Shown: positions 11,484 through 22,304 of the stretch, one piece after another
Position numbering within the stretch: the stretch's first letter is position 1
Layout of the letters: each line of letters starts with the position of its first letter
Origin: Raphanus sativus
Taxonomy: Eukaryota; Streptophyta; Magnoliopsida; Brassicales; Brassicaceae
Assembly: GCF_000801105.2 (NCBI RefSeq)
Contig: NC_079519.1
Coordinates: 6,632,668 to 6,696,667 of the forward strand
Direction of reading: 5' to 3'
Length of the DNA stretch: 64,000 nt
Program-made: the position numbers and the translations under genes
Notes under the pieces: generated by a model
Databases searched by the model: none
Told to the model about the DNA's origin: nothing
What the model saw: only the letters and a program-made list of their open reading frames with translations

Positions 11484-11911
11484 CTAAAACCACCTCCAAT
11501 AGGGTTCTATCCATTAGAATTCTAAAATTGTATATATGTTATATGTATATACTTTATTTTTAGAACTTTTGATATGGTTCTAAAGAAAATAATGGAGCCC
11601 ACAAATATATATACATATGCAATCAGGGGCAATCCCAGAAATTATTCTTTATGGTTCAAAATATATATAAAATGTGTTTCAGGTAGATCGAACCCGGATT
11701 TGGGGGTTCATGCAAGTACATCTCAACCAAATTGCCACAGTAAATTAATGTAAATAGCTTACAAAATCTGAGTTATATTATTTTTGGGGGGGTGTCAAGT
11801 GACACCACAACCTAACATGTGGGTCCACCCCTGTATGCAATATATACATATAACATATATATAATTTTAGAACTCCAATGGATAGAACCACCATCGGAGG
11901 TGGTCTATTAG
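11484..11911. mobile_element. MITE with about 65-bp terminal inverted repeats, interrupted by a hAT MITE
   Basis: The left end (ACCACCTCCAATAGGGTTCT from about 11488) and the reverse complement of the right end (ACCACCTCCGATGGTGGTTC) stay similar for about 65 bp, through ttctatccatt and tgttatatgtata. The true target duplication is unclear. Noncoding; the middle carries a second insertion. Confidence 0.65.
11624..11833. mobile_element. hAT-type MITE, 210 bp, nested
   Basis: Starts CAGGGGCAATCCCAG and ends GGGTCCACCCCTG, with an exact 8-bp duplication tatgcaat at 11616-11623 and 11834-11841, as expected for hAT elements. It lies inside the 11484-11911 MITE and is therefore younger. Confidence 0.85.
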
Positions 11912-12572
11912 TCATTAGCAAATGCATACATGGACGCCAATACTACCTCTTATTTCATTTGTGTAGTATTGCGATAGCTTCTAATGTTCAATAATGTATT
12001 CAATATAATGTTTGCTTCTCTTGAAAATTATGGAAAGTGATTATGTACATTGAATGGTTTTATCTTTCCAAAATAATCCTGATGGTATCACTCCAGACAA
12101 CCATATATTTTTCTTTCAAATCTCCCTTAACCAAAGTTTAACATATTTTGATCAGTATCTATTATTATAAAGAAGAGACTCTCTCCTTCTAAAGAGTGCC
12201 ACGTCAGAAATTAAGCTCACTAGACGTCGACACGTGTCTAAACGCACATCCAATCTGCGTTTCATTTAAATCTTCAGTCTGATGGGCTTTGATTGTTACC
12301 AGGGTATCTAATGTGTTTGGGCTTTTATGTTCATTCTGTCTTCTTTAATTTGTTACAGACGAACCGTTTATCAGGTCCGTGAGATGAGACGCCGCGTTTC
12401 AATCTAGGGTAAAACCAGTGTTCTTTTACTGCAGACCTCATGACGATTAGGTCATACTATTGCTCTTTCATCTTCTTCCTCACAGTATGAACGTATACAA
12501 TCACTGAATAATCCTCTTAAACCCCTCCATTAATCTATCACCCACAATCTCCATTCAATTCGAGTTCTGGTT

Positions 12573-14110
12573 ATGCACGGCAGTGAAGGTTCATCTATAA
12601 AAGGGGTAAGCTTTCGTACTTTCACAATCAACCTTTCATTCGTTATAAACTAATTATCTGTGAGCTATGGTTAATGTTTCGGTCTTCCTCTATGATTTGC
12701 AGGCGGGCCGTTCCTCTTCCACTGTTGAAGTCCGGTTGCTGCGTTTCTGGGAGGCCAGGAATGTACGGTATGGTGGAGAGTTAGGCTGAGTTGATATGCT
12801 CCTACTGGATTCTCATGTATCTTATTTAGCTCTGCCTTTTGTTCAGAGACAGATTTGTTTCTCCATGAGTCCTTTTTCAAAGTTTTTAGACACTTCTGCC
12901 GTTGTCAATCCATATTACAAAGTTATTTTCTAAAAAAGCTTTTGTTCAATATTTTTGACTGATTGTTGTGTTTATTTAGTGTATGTTCAGACGACCATGA
13001 TGGCGGCCGCCGTGAATGTCAACCAACTTGCGACTCACAGGCCTAATATGAAAGCGGGTTCGGTTTATTCCCTAACCGGGTTCGATGTTACTCGATGTAA
13101 CCAGAATTATATGCTATCGGACTCTTCCCTGCCAATCCGTTTTAGCATCTCGACCTCTTTCAGTGAGCACCGAATCCGCCATTCCAATATCTGTTGAATC
13201 TTTCCTGTTCCGTAATCACAATGAGATGCTTGGTCTTGCCAACACAAACACTCAGCTTCTAGGTAATGCTGCTCTTAAGTCTTATATGTTCTTTTGACTA
13301 CCGGATTAGATATATGATAAACTTCTTCCTACAGACCTTATTGGTGAGATAACTGCTCTGAAAAGAGTACTGTCACTGACCCTCCTCATGACAAGAATCA
13401 TTTTATCACAATCATTAAGATGGACAAGTAAGTTATTTGGACTTTATTAAGGTGGACAAGAATTTCCTATTTTATATGCTTGATTGTTTTAACTTAATAA
13501 CTACATTTTGCTCACCAATACATCTTCGTGTGTTATCAGTGACATGTCTGTGACAATGTGTCTCTACGACTCTCAGTCTGTTAAGCTCCACAATTAACTA
13601 GAAAGGATGCGAGGTGATCCAAGGGTTGTGGTTGCAACCAGCGTCATCCCCAAGATGGTGGGAGGTAAGCAACCAAACTGAAACCTACATGGCCAGTCGT
13701 TTTGTGATGGTCATAGCATTGGCCCCCTATTCATTATGCACCCTGTCTGTTTTTTTTCTACAAGTAACTTCTTGAGAATCGTTGTCTCTATACATTTACT
13801 AATTCGGTGAGATTCAAAAATGTATATCACTAAGCCTAACAACTTAATATTCAGTTATGCAGGTTGGTCGCGCAAGACACTGGACTTGCACAAGCAGCTC
13901 CACTGCTAAGGGGCTTTGCTAAGGTGGAATCTCTGAGAATAGCGGAGCTCAATGATTTTGTCATCACTGCTCCCTCTCAGACATGTCAACCAGAATTAAA
14001 ATATTTTAGTACAGGATGTGTAAGTTTCTGTGTGTAATTCTGGTTCTCCGACAATATAGGAAATTGATTTTATTTGTACCGGTTCCTGCTCAAACTGTGG
14101 CAAGAAACTT
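12573..14110 (+). pseudogene. RPA70-like (OB-fold) gene relic carried by the Helitron
   Basis: Blocks in intron-exon order resemble the RPA large-subunit-like proteins abundant in Brassica Helitrons: TVEVRLLRFWEARNVRYGGEL (from about 12720), AAAVNVNQLATHRPNMKAGS and VYSLTGFDVTRCNQNY (13000-13110), SFLFRNHNEMLGLANTNTQ (13200), MSVTMCLYDSQSVKLHN (13545), RMRGDPRVVVATSVIPKMVG (13605) and DTGLAQAAPLLRGFAKVE (13877). Breaks are visible: TGA after GGELG near 12788, a frameshift after about 13160, and TAA after KLHN near 13595. A zinc-ribbon-like CSNCGKK follows at about 14090. The intact family binds single-stranded DNA; this copy cannot make a full protein. Confidence 0.8.
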
Positions 14111-16700
14111 TAGCTCACTGTCTCATCTTCACATGTGTTACAAATAAAAACATATTAAAGTAACAGGCTCACAAATCTGGTATAAAAATTCAGCGATTAC
14201 TTGACTAACAAGCTATTACTAACACCATCCGAACATAAAAAATATGATTCACCAACATAAGTTTCCACTACAAACGGCGAGTGGTACAAAAAGGTTCACA
14301 CACGATTCAAATAATAACACTTTAACAAAGTACAAAATACAAAACTTGGAGAAGTTTTATAATACAATATAAAATTCGTTTTCTCAAACCACAATGCAAA
14401 AATGAAGAGACAAACTCAAGCAAAAAACAAAAATCAAGTTTATAGATTTGTCAAAACATTTCACAGACCAGCAGAGAGAATTTAAATAGACCAATACTTT
14501 TATTTCTTAAGCTCCATTCCATCTGGTGAAGTGCTCTCCACTTGCTTTAGTCTCAACCTCTTTCCAGTTTGGATAGCAACGTCCTGTTCGAATCTTCCTG
14601 TCAAACCAAAACCACCTAAAAAGGTATATCTTTTGTAAGAAGAATAAATAAATTCTGAAACCAAAAGAGAGATTGATCAGCTATTCAGCTCACAAATGGG
14701 ATCGATACGACCAGTGGCAGATGTACGGGTGTGTTATCTAACAATATTCACAACCACCGAGGAATGTCATTCACAATATTGCTTTTGGTGAAATGTTATA
14801 CATTAATTAGTTTATTAATCCCTTTAAATTTGCTAAACATCTACTTGAACCAATAATTTTTAAAATAATTCCCATTTCCCTTCATTCTCCACTATATATT
14901 ATTAAAATTATTCAGTTATTAATTTTTTTCTTATTTTCAGAAACTTTTTCCATTTTCTGAACTTTAAATACAATTTTCTTTACATAAGCTTATAAATATC
15001 TAAAACATTTTCATTTTACGAACATTATCTTTAGAAACTAATTATATGGTTTTGTTTAGTAAACATTTAAATGTATATTTTTAAGAAATTAAAAACAGTT
15101 TTATATAAAAATAAACAAATAGTAAATTTAATAAACCCACGTCTTCATCATCTACATCTATATGTATGCTAAATCATTATAATTTAAATGTGTATAAAAA
15201 TTAAAATATAAAAATATCTAATAAAAATAAATAATTTTATTTAAAATTGTTGTAAGGATTATATTATATAAGTTAGACAATAATATTTATTCAAAAATTC
15301 TATTAAACTATTCTGATAACATGGTTAACTCAGTTTTCATATATGATAAAACATATAAGATTCTAAAACATGTATTTGTATACCCTTTCTCAAAAAAGAA
15401 TCATGTACAGTTAACGATAGTTTCATATTATCTATTTATGTGTCTGAAAAATTTTTTAGTCATAAAGAATAAATTATTTCTTTTACGTCGTGAAATCATT
15501 AGTTTTTTTAATGTACAAAGAAAAGAAAAAAATAAATTTAGTTTTACAATTTTATAATAATTAAACAATTTTTTTTCCTGCAACAGGCAAGTACATACTT
15601 TCTAAAATGAATAGTTAAAATTGTTGTAAAAAATCATGAGATTTACTACCATTTTAGGTATAAGTAAATTAAACATTTAAAACAGTTTTGTACTGTTTGT
15701 CTTTTAAAAATACAGCCCTCTACATACGTCCAATACACTCTGTAAAATGATCTTTTAGACTCTGTCGACTTAATTTTAAATTATTTTTATAAAACTAATA
15801 TTTAATAAATTAAACGAAATAATAATGATAGGTATGTTAATAGCTACTAATTCGAGAACGTTCAAAATGAAAGAATCATAAATTAGTAACTGAACTGTAC
15901 AGTAATTCAAAAATAATTGACAATTATTACACCATCCACAGGAGTAGAACCCTTAAGGTAAGGATTCATCAAGTAAAGTTTGAAATAGTAGTCTTTGTGA
16001 AAACTATGTCTATAAGATTGAAATCATGGTATTTTGTGAAAAAGAATTTTCAAATGGATTAAGCAAGTATGCTTCACGTTTTTTTGTCTCAATTCAAGGA
16101 GTGTCCCATTTGTTGATATTCAAATATTTTAGATCACTTATGCATGTTTTGTGGAAAATATGTTTCCCAAATTGAATCAGTAAAATATGATACATTTTTT
16201 ATCGGTTTTAACTTTTAAAGCGTCCTTTTTGATGATAATTGAAATATATTAGATCCCTTATGCAAATTATTATATTTTGACTAATTCGCTTGATTTTTCT
16301 TTTATTAGATATTTAGTGTATGATAACAAGTTTACTTTTTAATTAAGATCATTGTGAGTTGATGAGATGTGATGACTACATTATCAATGTGTAACTCCTT
16401 TCAAAATGTAAGAACATAGTATATATTATTATATTTTACATGAAATAACGTATATTCATACAAAAAGTTATAAAATATTATTCTCTAATTAGTTAATTAA
16501 TTTATTCACTTTCCTTACAGTAATTTCAGGACCAATGATATAGAAAGTGAAATAAATTATATCTACATACTTTTCAAAAATATCTTATTATTTAAGATGA
16601 AAAAACTAAATTTATAAAACTACAATATAATATATATATACAACTAACCATATATTTAAAATTATTGTAGCAAAACAATTAAAATAAATAAAAATATTAA
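14111..16700. other. AT-rich 3' part of the Helitron
   Basis: No supported gene. A minus-strand open stretch at about 14516-14600 reads VAIQTGKRLRLKQVESTSP and may be a scrap of another RPA-like tail. The rest is long AT-rich sequence ending in the Helitron hairpin. Confidence 0.5.
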
Positions 16701-16730
16701 AATCCGGCGCGTAGCGCCGGCTTACCCTAG

Positions 16731-17171
16731 TTTTCTATATAAGAAAGTAGAGTTTTGAGAGTGGAGTGACAGAGGGAGGAATCATTCGTGTACATATACA
16801 TACAAGAGATTTGAGGATACACCAGCTCATCAATGTTTTTTTTTGATTAGTTGAAATTTGATGTCATTAATGTGAGGGTTGCAAACTTGCAATCATACCC
16901 ATAACGTGACACGATCCACATGCTCTTCCACATTTCATTATTGTAAGCTTTGTTTTCATTAAGCTCATGTTACTCTTGAAGAGTTTATAAACGGATCATT
17001 TGTTAACAGGAAAAGACCATTAATTTATGTAAGTATAAGATAATTTGATATGAAAGAAAAGGTTTGACCAAAAAAAAAAAGATAATTTGATATGAAAAAA
17101 GGGGAAAAGCTTTAGTTCTGGTTGGTGCTAAAAAAAGGCTTTACTTCTGGTTGGTGTTAAAAAAAAAGTTT
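16731..17171. other. Intergenic, no gene seen
   Basis: AT-rich, with small local repeats just before the SINE (ttctggttggtg near 17116 and 17146). Confidence 0.45.
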
Positions 17172-17335
17172 AAACCGGCGTCTATGGTCTAGTGGTGATT
17201 AACTTGGTGATTAACTTGAAGCAAAACCCAATACGGTAAAATCATTAAAGTTCGAGTCTCGACTACTGAAAAATTAAAATTTCAGCATTTCCAGAGAAAG
17301 AGACTCGACATATGAGCCACAAAATCTATGTATAA
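17172..17335 (+). mobile_element. tRNA-derived SINE, 164 bp
   Basis: An exact 15-bp duplication (tt, nine a, gttt) lies at 17157-17171 and 17336-17350. Pol III promoter boxes are evident: box A tggtctagtgg at about 17185 and box B gttcgagtctc at about 17251. Confidence 0.82.
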
Positions 17336-17639
17336 TTAAAAAAAAAGTTTTACTTTTGGTTAGTGTTTTTAAAACCGAACCGGTTAACGAACCATAAATA
17401 TTTTGAATCATAGGTTATTGTGGTTTGAACCGGTTTGATCGGGTTTGTTAGATTAAACTAAACTTAATAATATTTTATAAATAATATGCATATTTTAAAA
17501 GGATAGATAATATTAATAAAATGTTTCAATATGCGTAATATTTAGAAAAACTTAAAAATAACAAATAAAATGTAACAAAAGTAACAAAATAATTTTTCTT
17601 TTTAATTTTAAAATCAATACGAAAAGTATATTTAAAATT

Positions 17640-17690
17640 GGGCTTATTGCAAAAGTGACTCAAAACTTGAATTCAAACAGAAAACTAACC
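17640..17690 (+). repeat. MULE left terminal inverted repeat
   Basis: Begins gggcttattgcaaaa, then gtgactcaaaacttg at about 17655-17669, matching the reverse complement of 27832-27876. Confidence 0.9.
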
Positions 17691-18225
17691 TTTTCTTTTG
17701 ACTCATTTTTTTTTTGAGTTTTTAACCCCACATCTGCATTTTATCTACGAAAATGCCATTAACCCTTTTTTTTTTTTTTTTTCGAAAATGGCTTCTTTAC
17801 TGTCTCAACCTCATTTTCTTCAAGTATTTACAATATTGCCACTGCCATGAATAGTGGGAACAACCTTGTACGAACTGTTTGGAGCTTTTAATGCCCTTTA
17901 ATGCACGTAAATCTCTTTACACTCTCTCTGTTTCAATTGTTATGAACTAAAAACAACATTTCTTTCACTTTCTCTCCATATTCATCCAAAAAACTGAAGC
18001 TTTTGATTCAAAATTGTTTGGAGCCATATTTCTTTCGTTTTGACTTACGGTTGCTTTCGTTTGAGGTTCTGGGTGGTTGGAGAAGACCCTGTGTGCAAAC
18101 AAAGTCATCTCACCTAGTTGAAGGTACGAATTTGAATTTTTTTCAAAATCTGTTCGCGTAGAAGACTTACAAGTAAGTCATCTGTATGTAGAAGACTTAC
18201 TGATGAGTCTTCTGGTCAAACGGAC

Positions 18226-18912
18226 GACTTAAACTAAGTCGTCCAGCTTTGTTTGGTGAAAAAAAACAGTCCAGACGACTTATATATAAGTCGTCTACGA
18301 GAAACAGGCTAGTTTTGCATTTGACCGAATCGTGTCAGATCTTTGACTATTTCTGGACGACTTATAATTCAGTCGTCTCTCGGAAAGTTAAAATTTCAAT
18401 ATTTTATTAGACTAGACGACTTACGTGTAAGTCGTCTTAGGTTAGTTTTGTAGTTGAAAAATAAAACTTCATAATTTAATTTTTACCAGACGACATAATA
18501 TAAAGTCGTCCCGTCAGAAGACTTAATTTAAAGTCGTCCGGGGAAAGCAAAGTCGTCCAGAATTTTTCCCAATTAAGTCGTCCAAACCTTGCTTATCCCG
18601 GACGACCTTAAATTAAGTCGTCTAGCTGGACGACTTTTAGTTAAGTCGTCTGGAGAAAGTTAAATTTCAAGTTTTATTTTTCAATTACAAAACTAACCTG
18701 GGACGACTTACGTGTAAGTCGTCTAGTTTGAATAAAATATTGAAATTTTTACTTTCCAGAGACGACTGATTTATAAGTCGTCCAGAAATAGTCAAAGATC
18801 TGACACGATTCGGTCAAATGCAAAACTAGCCCGTTTTTCGTAGACGACTTATATATATAAGTCGTCTGAATTTTTTTTTTTAACAAACAAAGCCGGACGA
18901 CTTAGAATTAAG
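18226..18912. repeat. Long inverted repeat (two arms of about 250 bp) in the transposase leader
   Basis: Arm 1 (about 18226-18474) and arm 2 (about 18659-18912) are reverse complements at roughly 85-90% by eye. Both contain ggctagttttgcatttgacc, then cgaatcgtgtcagatctttg, then actatttctggacgactta, in mirrored order. The loop is about 185 bp. A transcript crossing this segment could fold into a long hairpin. It lies between the left terminus and the transposase ATG, probably in a leader intron or 5' UTR. Confidence 0.85.
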
Positions 18913-19069
18913 TCGTCCCTTTTAATTTTCAATTGCAAAAGTGACCTCTTTAGACGACTTACCTTTAAGTCTTCTGGACGACTTAAATCTAAGTCGTCTG
19001 CGATAATGTTTGTTGAACTTCTTCATTTTCTCTATGTTTACTAATGTGTTTTATTTTGAATATTTGCAG

Positions 19070-21493
19070 ATGATTTTTAAGTTACATGCAGTGTATGGAG
19101 AATGGTTGTTGAGAGATTTCCGTTGGGATTTTGTGGTTGATGATCTCAAAGGAGCAAGATTGTTTTTATTGAATGAAGATTCAACACATGCTGAACTTGT
19201 TGCAATGGCTCAAGAAGATTATAACCTGGACATGAGATCAGTGACTGTGGAGATTAGCTACTCATTACCAGCAGAAATGATGATGACTCCAAGCAGTCCT
19301 CCCATTCATGTTACAAGTGATAGACAAGTTCGAAACTTGCTCGAGATACTCAAAACGCATAGAGTATGTCTTTGTGTATCAAGCCGCAGCAAGGTGGAAA
19401 CGGTTTCAGAGAAAAGAGAAGAAGCTGGTGATAATGATGAAGCTGGTGAATGGGAAGAAGATGTTGGTGATAATGATGAAGCTGGTGAATGGGAAGAAGA
19501 TGTTGGTGATAATGATGAGGCTGATGAATGTTTTGAAGATGTTGGTGATAATGAGTCTGTTGAAGATGAAAATCAAGATGGGGAGGAGGAAAATGGGGAG
19601 GAGGAAAATGGGGAGGAGGATGCTGATAACACTATTGTTGGTGAAACGGATCAGAATGGTGGGGATTACAGTCTTTATGGAAAGGTTCTAGATGAGGACG
19701 AGGAAGATGATGATAATATTTGTTTTGAAGAAATTGAAAAGACATATGCTAAGACAAATGCTATTGAAGGAGGAAAATCGGATTGTACCAGCATCTATGT
19801 CAACCAGAGTTTTGTTAGCAAGGATGCACTGCTTTCAGAGCTGCGGTTGACAGCAGTGAGGGGTAGGTTTTCTTTCAGAATATACAAATCAACAAAAACT
19901 CTCCTTGTGGCAATATGTCGGGTTAGCGGTTGTGGATGGAAGATCAGAGCGAGTGTGAAACATGGGTCAAACACGTTTTGGGTAACAAAGTATGTGGAAA
20001 AACATTTATGCTCAATTGGAGACCGAATCGCTCAGCGGAGACACTGTACTCCAAAGTATGTTGGTAGTCTTTTCATTGATCGTGTTGGGATCATTGATGG
20101 GATAACTCCACAGCATATCACTGATGCAATGAAGAACATGTTTGGCATGACGCTTGATTACACCACTTCATACAGAGCACTGTTATATGCACAGAAATTG
20201 GTGAGAGGATCAGCAGAAGAAGGGTATTCGCGTCTGCCTTCATATCTCGAGCAAATCTCCATTGCAAATCCTGATTCTATCACGGCTATAGAACTTGATT
20301 CTGAGAAAAGATTTAAGTATCTATTTCTCTCTTTTGGAGCTTCTATCAAAGGTTTTAAGTATCAGAGAAGGGTCATTGTGGTGGATGGAACTCACCTAAG
20401 TGGAAAGTATGGAGGTGTTATGTTAGTTGCAGCCGCACAAGATGGCAATTTTCAGATATTCCCATTGGCTTTTGGGATCGTGGATGCTGAAGATGAACCT
20501 TCTTGGGAATGGTTTTTCACAAAATTGGCTAGTTGTATATCTCATGACAAGCCTCTGGTGATAGTCTCTGACCGGCACGCGGCCATTAAAAGTGCGTGTG
20601 AGAAGGTGTTTCCTTGGGCAACCCGAGGAATATGTTATTATCACCTTCAAGATAACATTGTCAAAAAGTTTAAAGGGAAACATCTCATGTACTTGGTGAA
20701 AGGGGCTGCTTATGCGCACACGGTTCACGATTTTAACCGGTACATGGCTGAGATACGGAGTGCAAACCCGGAACTTGCAACGTATTTGGAGAAGGCCGAC
20801 GCCAAGCTATGGTCAAGGGTTTATTGTAAGGGGAACAGGTTCAACATAAAAACAAGCAACATCGCTGAATCTATTAATTCCGCACTGAAGCGAGCAAGAG
20901 GATTTCCGATTCCGTTCCTGCTGGAGTTCATAAGGCAGAAGTTAGGAAAATGGTATTGGAAAAGGAGACAAGATGCTTTGAGTCTCCCAACTGTACATAG
21001 CCGGGGTGTTGAATACTTGCTTGCTGTTCGATCAGAGATAGCGGATACGATGACGGTCGAACCAATTGATGGATGGCGTTTCTTTGTCAAAGGTGGCAAA
21101 ATGGACTGTGCGGTTGATTTGGAACATGTAAAGTGTGGTTGTGGTGTCTATGGAGTGGAGAAAATACCTTGCTCTCATGCTATAGCAGCTGGAACACATG
21201 CTGGTGTGCATATCGACACACTTGTATGTCCACTTTACTCAAAGAATCATCTGTATGCAGGATACTCAGAGAATATATATCCTATCGTGTCACAACATAT
21301 TGAGGAACGAGAATGCTTTCCTCCAAACGTAAAGCGTGGTCCGGGGAGACAGAAGAAATCAAGATGGCAATCTTGGTTGGAGCTATCTAGGATGAGGGGA
21401 CACAAACCCAGGAAGAAACACAGGGCACGGAGATGCTCAAACTGCAAGGAAACTGGCCATACGAAACCACAATGTACACAACCAGTTGACTAG
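19070..21493 (+). CDS. MuDR-type MULE transposase, 807 aa
   Basis: The ATG at 19070 directly follows a splice-acceptor-like tatttgcag, so the leader is probably spliced; an in-frame ATG at 19010 would add 20 hydrophobic residues atypical of the family. Domains in order: MuDR N-terminal fold (MIFKLHAVYGEW); an acidic stretch with short repeats (EAGEWEEDVGDND) around residues 125-235; a WRKY/GCM1-like DNA-binding segment with CRVSGCGWKIRAS; and the MULE catalytic domain with D439 (VVDGTH), D501 (SDRH), the C522-x2-H525 insertion and a likely E600 (NIAESIN). Then come a SWIM zinc finger (C689, C691, C701, H703) and a C-terminal zinc knuckle (C789-x2-C-x4-H-x4-C802). It should cut and join the element ends in the nucleus. 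No inactivating change is visible. Confidence 0.95.
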   Translation: MIFKLHAVYGEWLLRDFRWDFVVDDLKGARLFLLNEDSTHAELVAMAQEDYNLDMRSVTVEISYSLPAEMMMTPSSPPIHVTSDRQVRNLLEILKTHRVCLCVSSRSKVETVSEKREEAGDNDEAGEWEEDVGDNDEAGEWEEDVGDNDEADECFEDVGDNESVEDENQDGEEENGEEENGEEDADNTIVGETDQNGGDYSLYGKVLDEDEEDDDNICFEEIEKTYAKTNAIEGGKSDCTSIYVNQSFVSKDALLSELRLTAVRGRFSFRIYKSTKTLLVAICRVSGCGWKIRASVKHGSNTFWVTKYVEKHLCSIGDRIAQRRHCTPKYVGSLFIDRVGIIDGITPQHITDAMKNMFGMTLDYTTSYRALLYAQKLVRGSAEEGYSRLPSYLEQISIANPDSITAIELDSEKRFKYLFLSFGASIKGFKYQRRVIVVDGTHLSGKYGGVMLVAAAQDGNFQIFPLAFGIVDAEDEPSWEWFFTKLASCISHDKPLVIVSDRHAAIKSACEKVFPWATRGICYYHLQDNIVKKFKGKHLMYLVKGAAYAHTVHDFNRYMAEIRSANPELATYLEKADAKLWSRVYCKGNRFNIKTSNIAESINSALKRARGFPIPFLLEFIRQKLGKWYWKRRQDALSLPTVHSRGVEYLLAVRSEIADTMTVEPIDGWRFFVKGGKMDCAVDLEHVKCGCGVYGVEKIPCSHAIAAGTHAGVHIDTLVCPLYSKNHLYAGYSENIYPIVSQHIEERECFPPNVKRGPGRQKKSRWQSWLELSRMRGHKPRKKHRARRCSNCKETGHTKPQCTQPVD

Positions 21494-22086
21494 TTGTCCA
21501 GACGACCTAAATATAAGTCGTCCAGTCTTGATTACCCGTCCAGACGACTAATTTCTAAGTCGTCCAGTGTTTCGTCTACCTTCTACGAAGTCGTCCAGTG
21601 TATTAGACTACCTTCTACTATCCCTTCAAGTGTATTTTTTTAGACGACCTTTTACGAAGTCGTCCAGTGTATTTAAGTCGTCCAGTGTATTTAAGTCGTC
21701 CAGTGTTTAGACTACCTTCTACTATCCCTTCAAGTGTATTTTTTTTTAGACGACCTTTTACGAAGTCGTCCAGTGTATTTTATTTTTAGACTACCTTATT
21801 TTTTTTAGACGACCTTATTTGTAAGTCGTCCAGTGTATTTTATTTTTAGACTACCTTATTTTTTTTAGACGACCTTATTTGTAAGTCGTCCAGCTGGAAA
21901 ACCTTCCAGACGACTTATTTGTAAGTCGTCCAGCTGGAAAACCTTCCAGACGACTTATTTGTAAGTCGTCCAGCTGGAAAACCTTCCAGACGACTTATTT
22001 GTAAGTCGTCCAGCTGGAAAACCTTCCAGACGACTTATTTGTAAGTCGTCCAGCTGGAAAACCTTCCAGACGACTTATTTGTAAGT
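21494..22086. repeat. AGTCGTC-type tandem and palindromic repeats downstream of the transposase
   Basis: Starts with irregular cgtccagtgt units (21495-21860), then about five exact 40-bp units to 22086, each holding cttccagacgacttattt, gtaagtcgtc and cagctggaaaa. It lies between the convergent 3' ends of the transposase and peptidase genes. Confidence 0.9.
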
Positions 22087-22304
22087 TAGAAAATCTATAC
22101 AAGTTAGAAAATCAAATAAATCATACATGCCCACAAACATACAAATAGATTTGTGTAAACAAATAGTTCAAATATACAAATAGATTTGTGTATACAAATA
22201 GTTCAAATATACAAATTGATTTGTGTATCTATACAAGTTAAAAAATCTATACAAGTTAAAAAATCTATACAAGTTAAAAAATCTATACAAATTGATTTGT
22301 GTAT
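22087..22304. repeat. Short AT-rich tandem repeats
   Basis: Repeats of aaatctatacaagtta and atacaaatagatttgtgta between the repeat array and the Ulp1-like stop codon; probable 3' UTR of that gene. Confidence 0.6.

Larger units (their letters stand above)
12158..16730 (+). mobile_element. Non-autonomous Helitron, about 4.6 kb
   Basis: The right end has a GC hairpin (ccggcgc-gta-gcgccgg, 16704-16720) then cttacc and terminal CTAG at 16727-16730, followed by T. The left end starts TCTATTATTATAAAGAAGAG at 12158, preceded by A. Insertion between A and T with TC...CTAG ends and a 3' hairpin is the Helitron signature. No Rep/helicase frame is present; the cargo is a decayed RPA70-like gene and AT-rich DNA. 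Confidence 0.82.

Noticed and set aside
12955..13297. Two overlapping 70-80 codon genes
   Set aside because: They are consecutive frames of the frameshifted RPA-like relic, not separate genes.
19308..19691. A 127-codon plus-strand frame rich in Met/Lys
   Set aside because: Alternate-frame reading of the acidic repeats in the transposase.
21861..22086. Regular 40-bp repeats that superficially look like a CRISPR array
   Set aside because: There are no unique spacers; the whole unit repeats, in a plant transposon, beside a MULE transposase.
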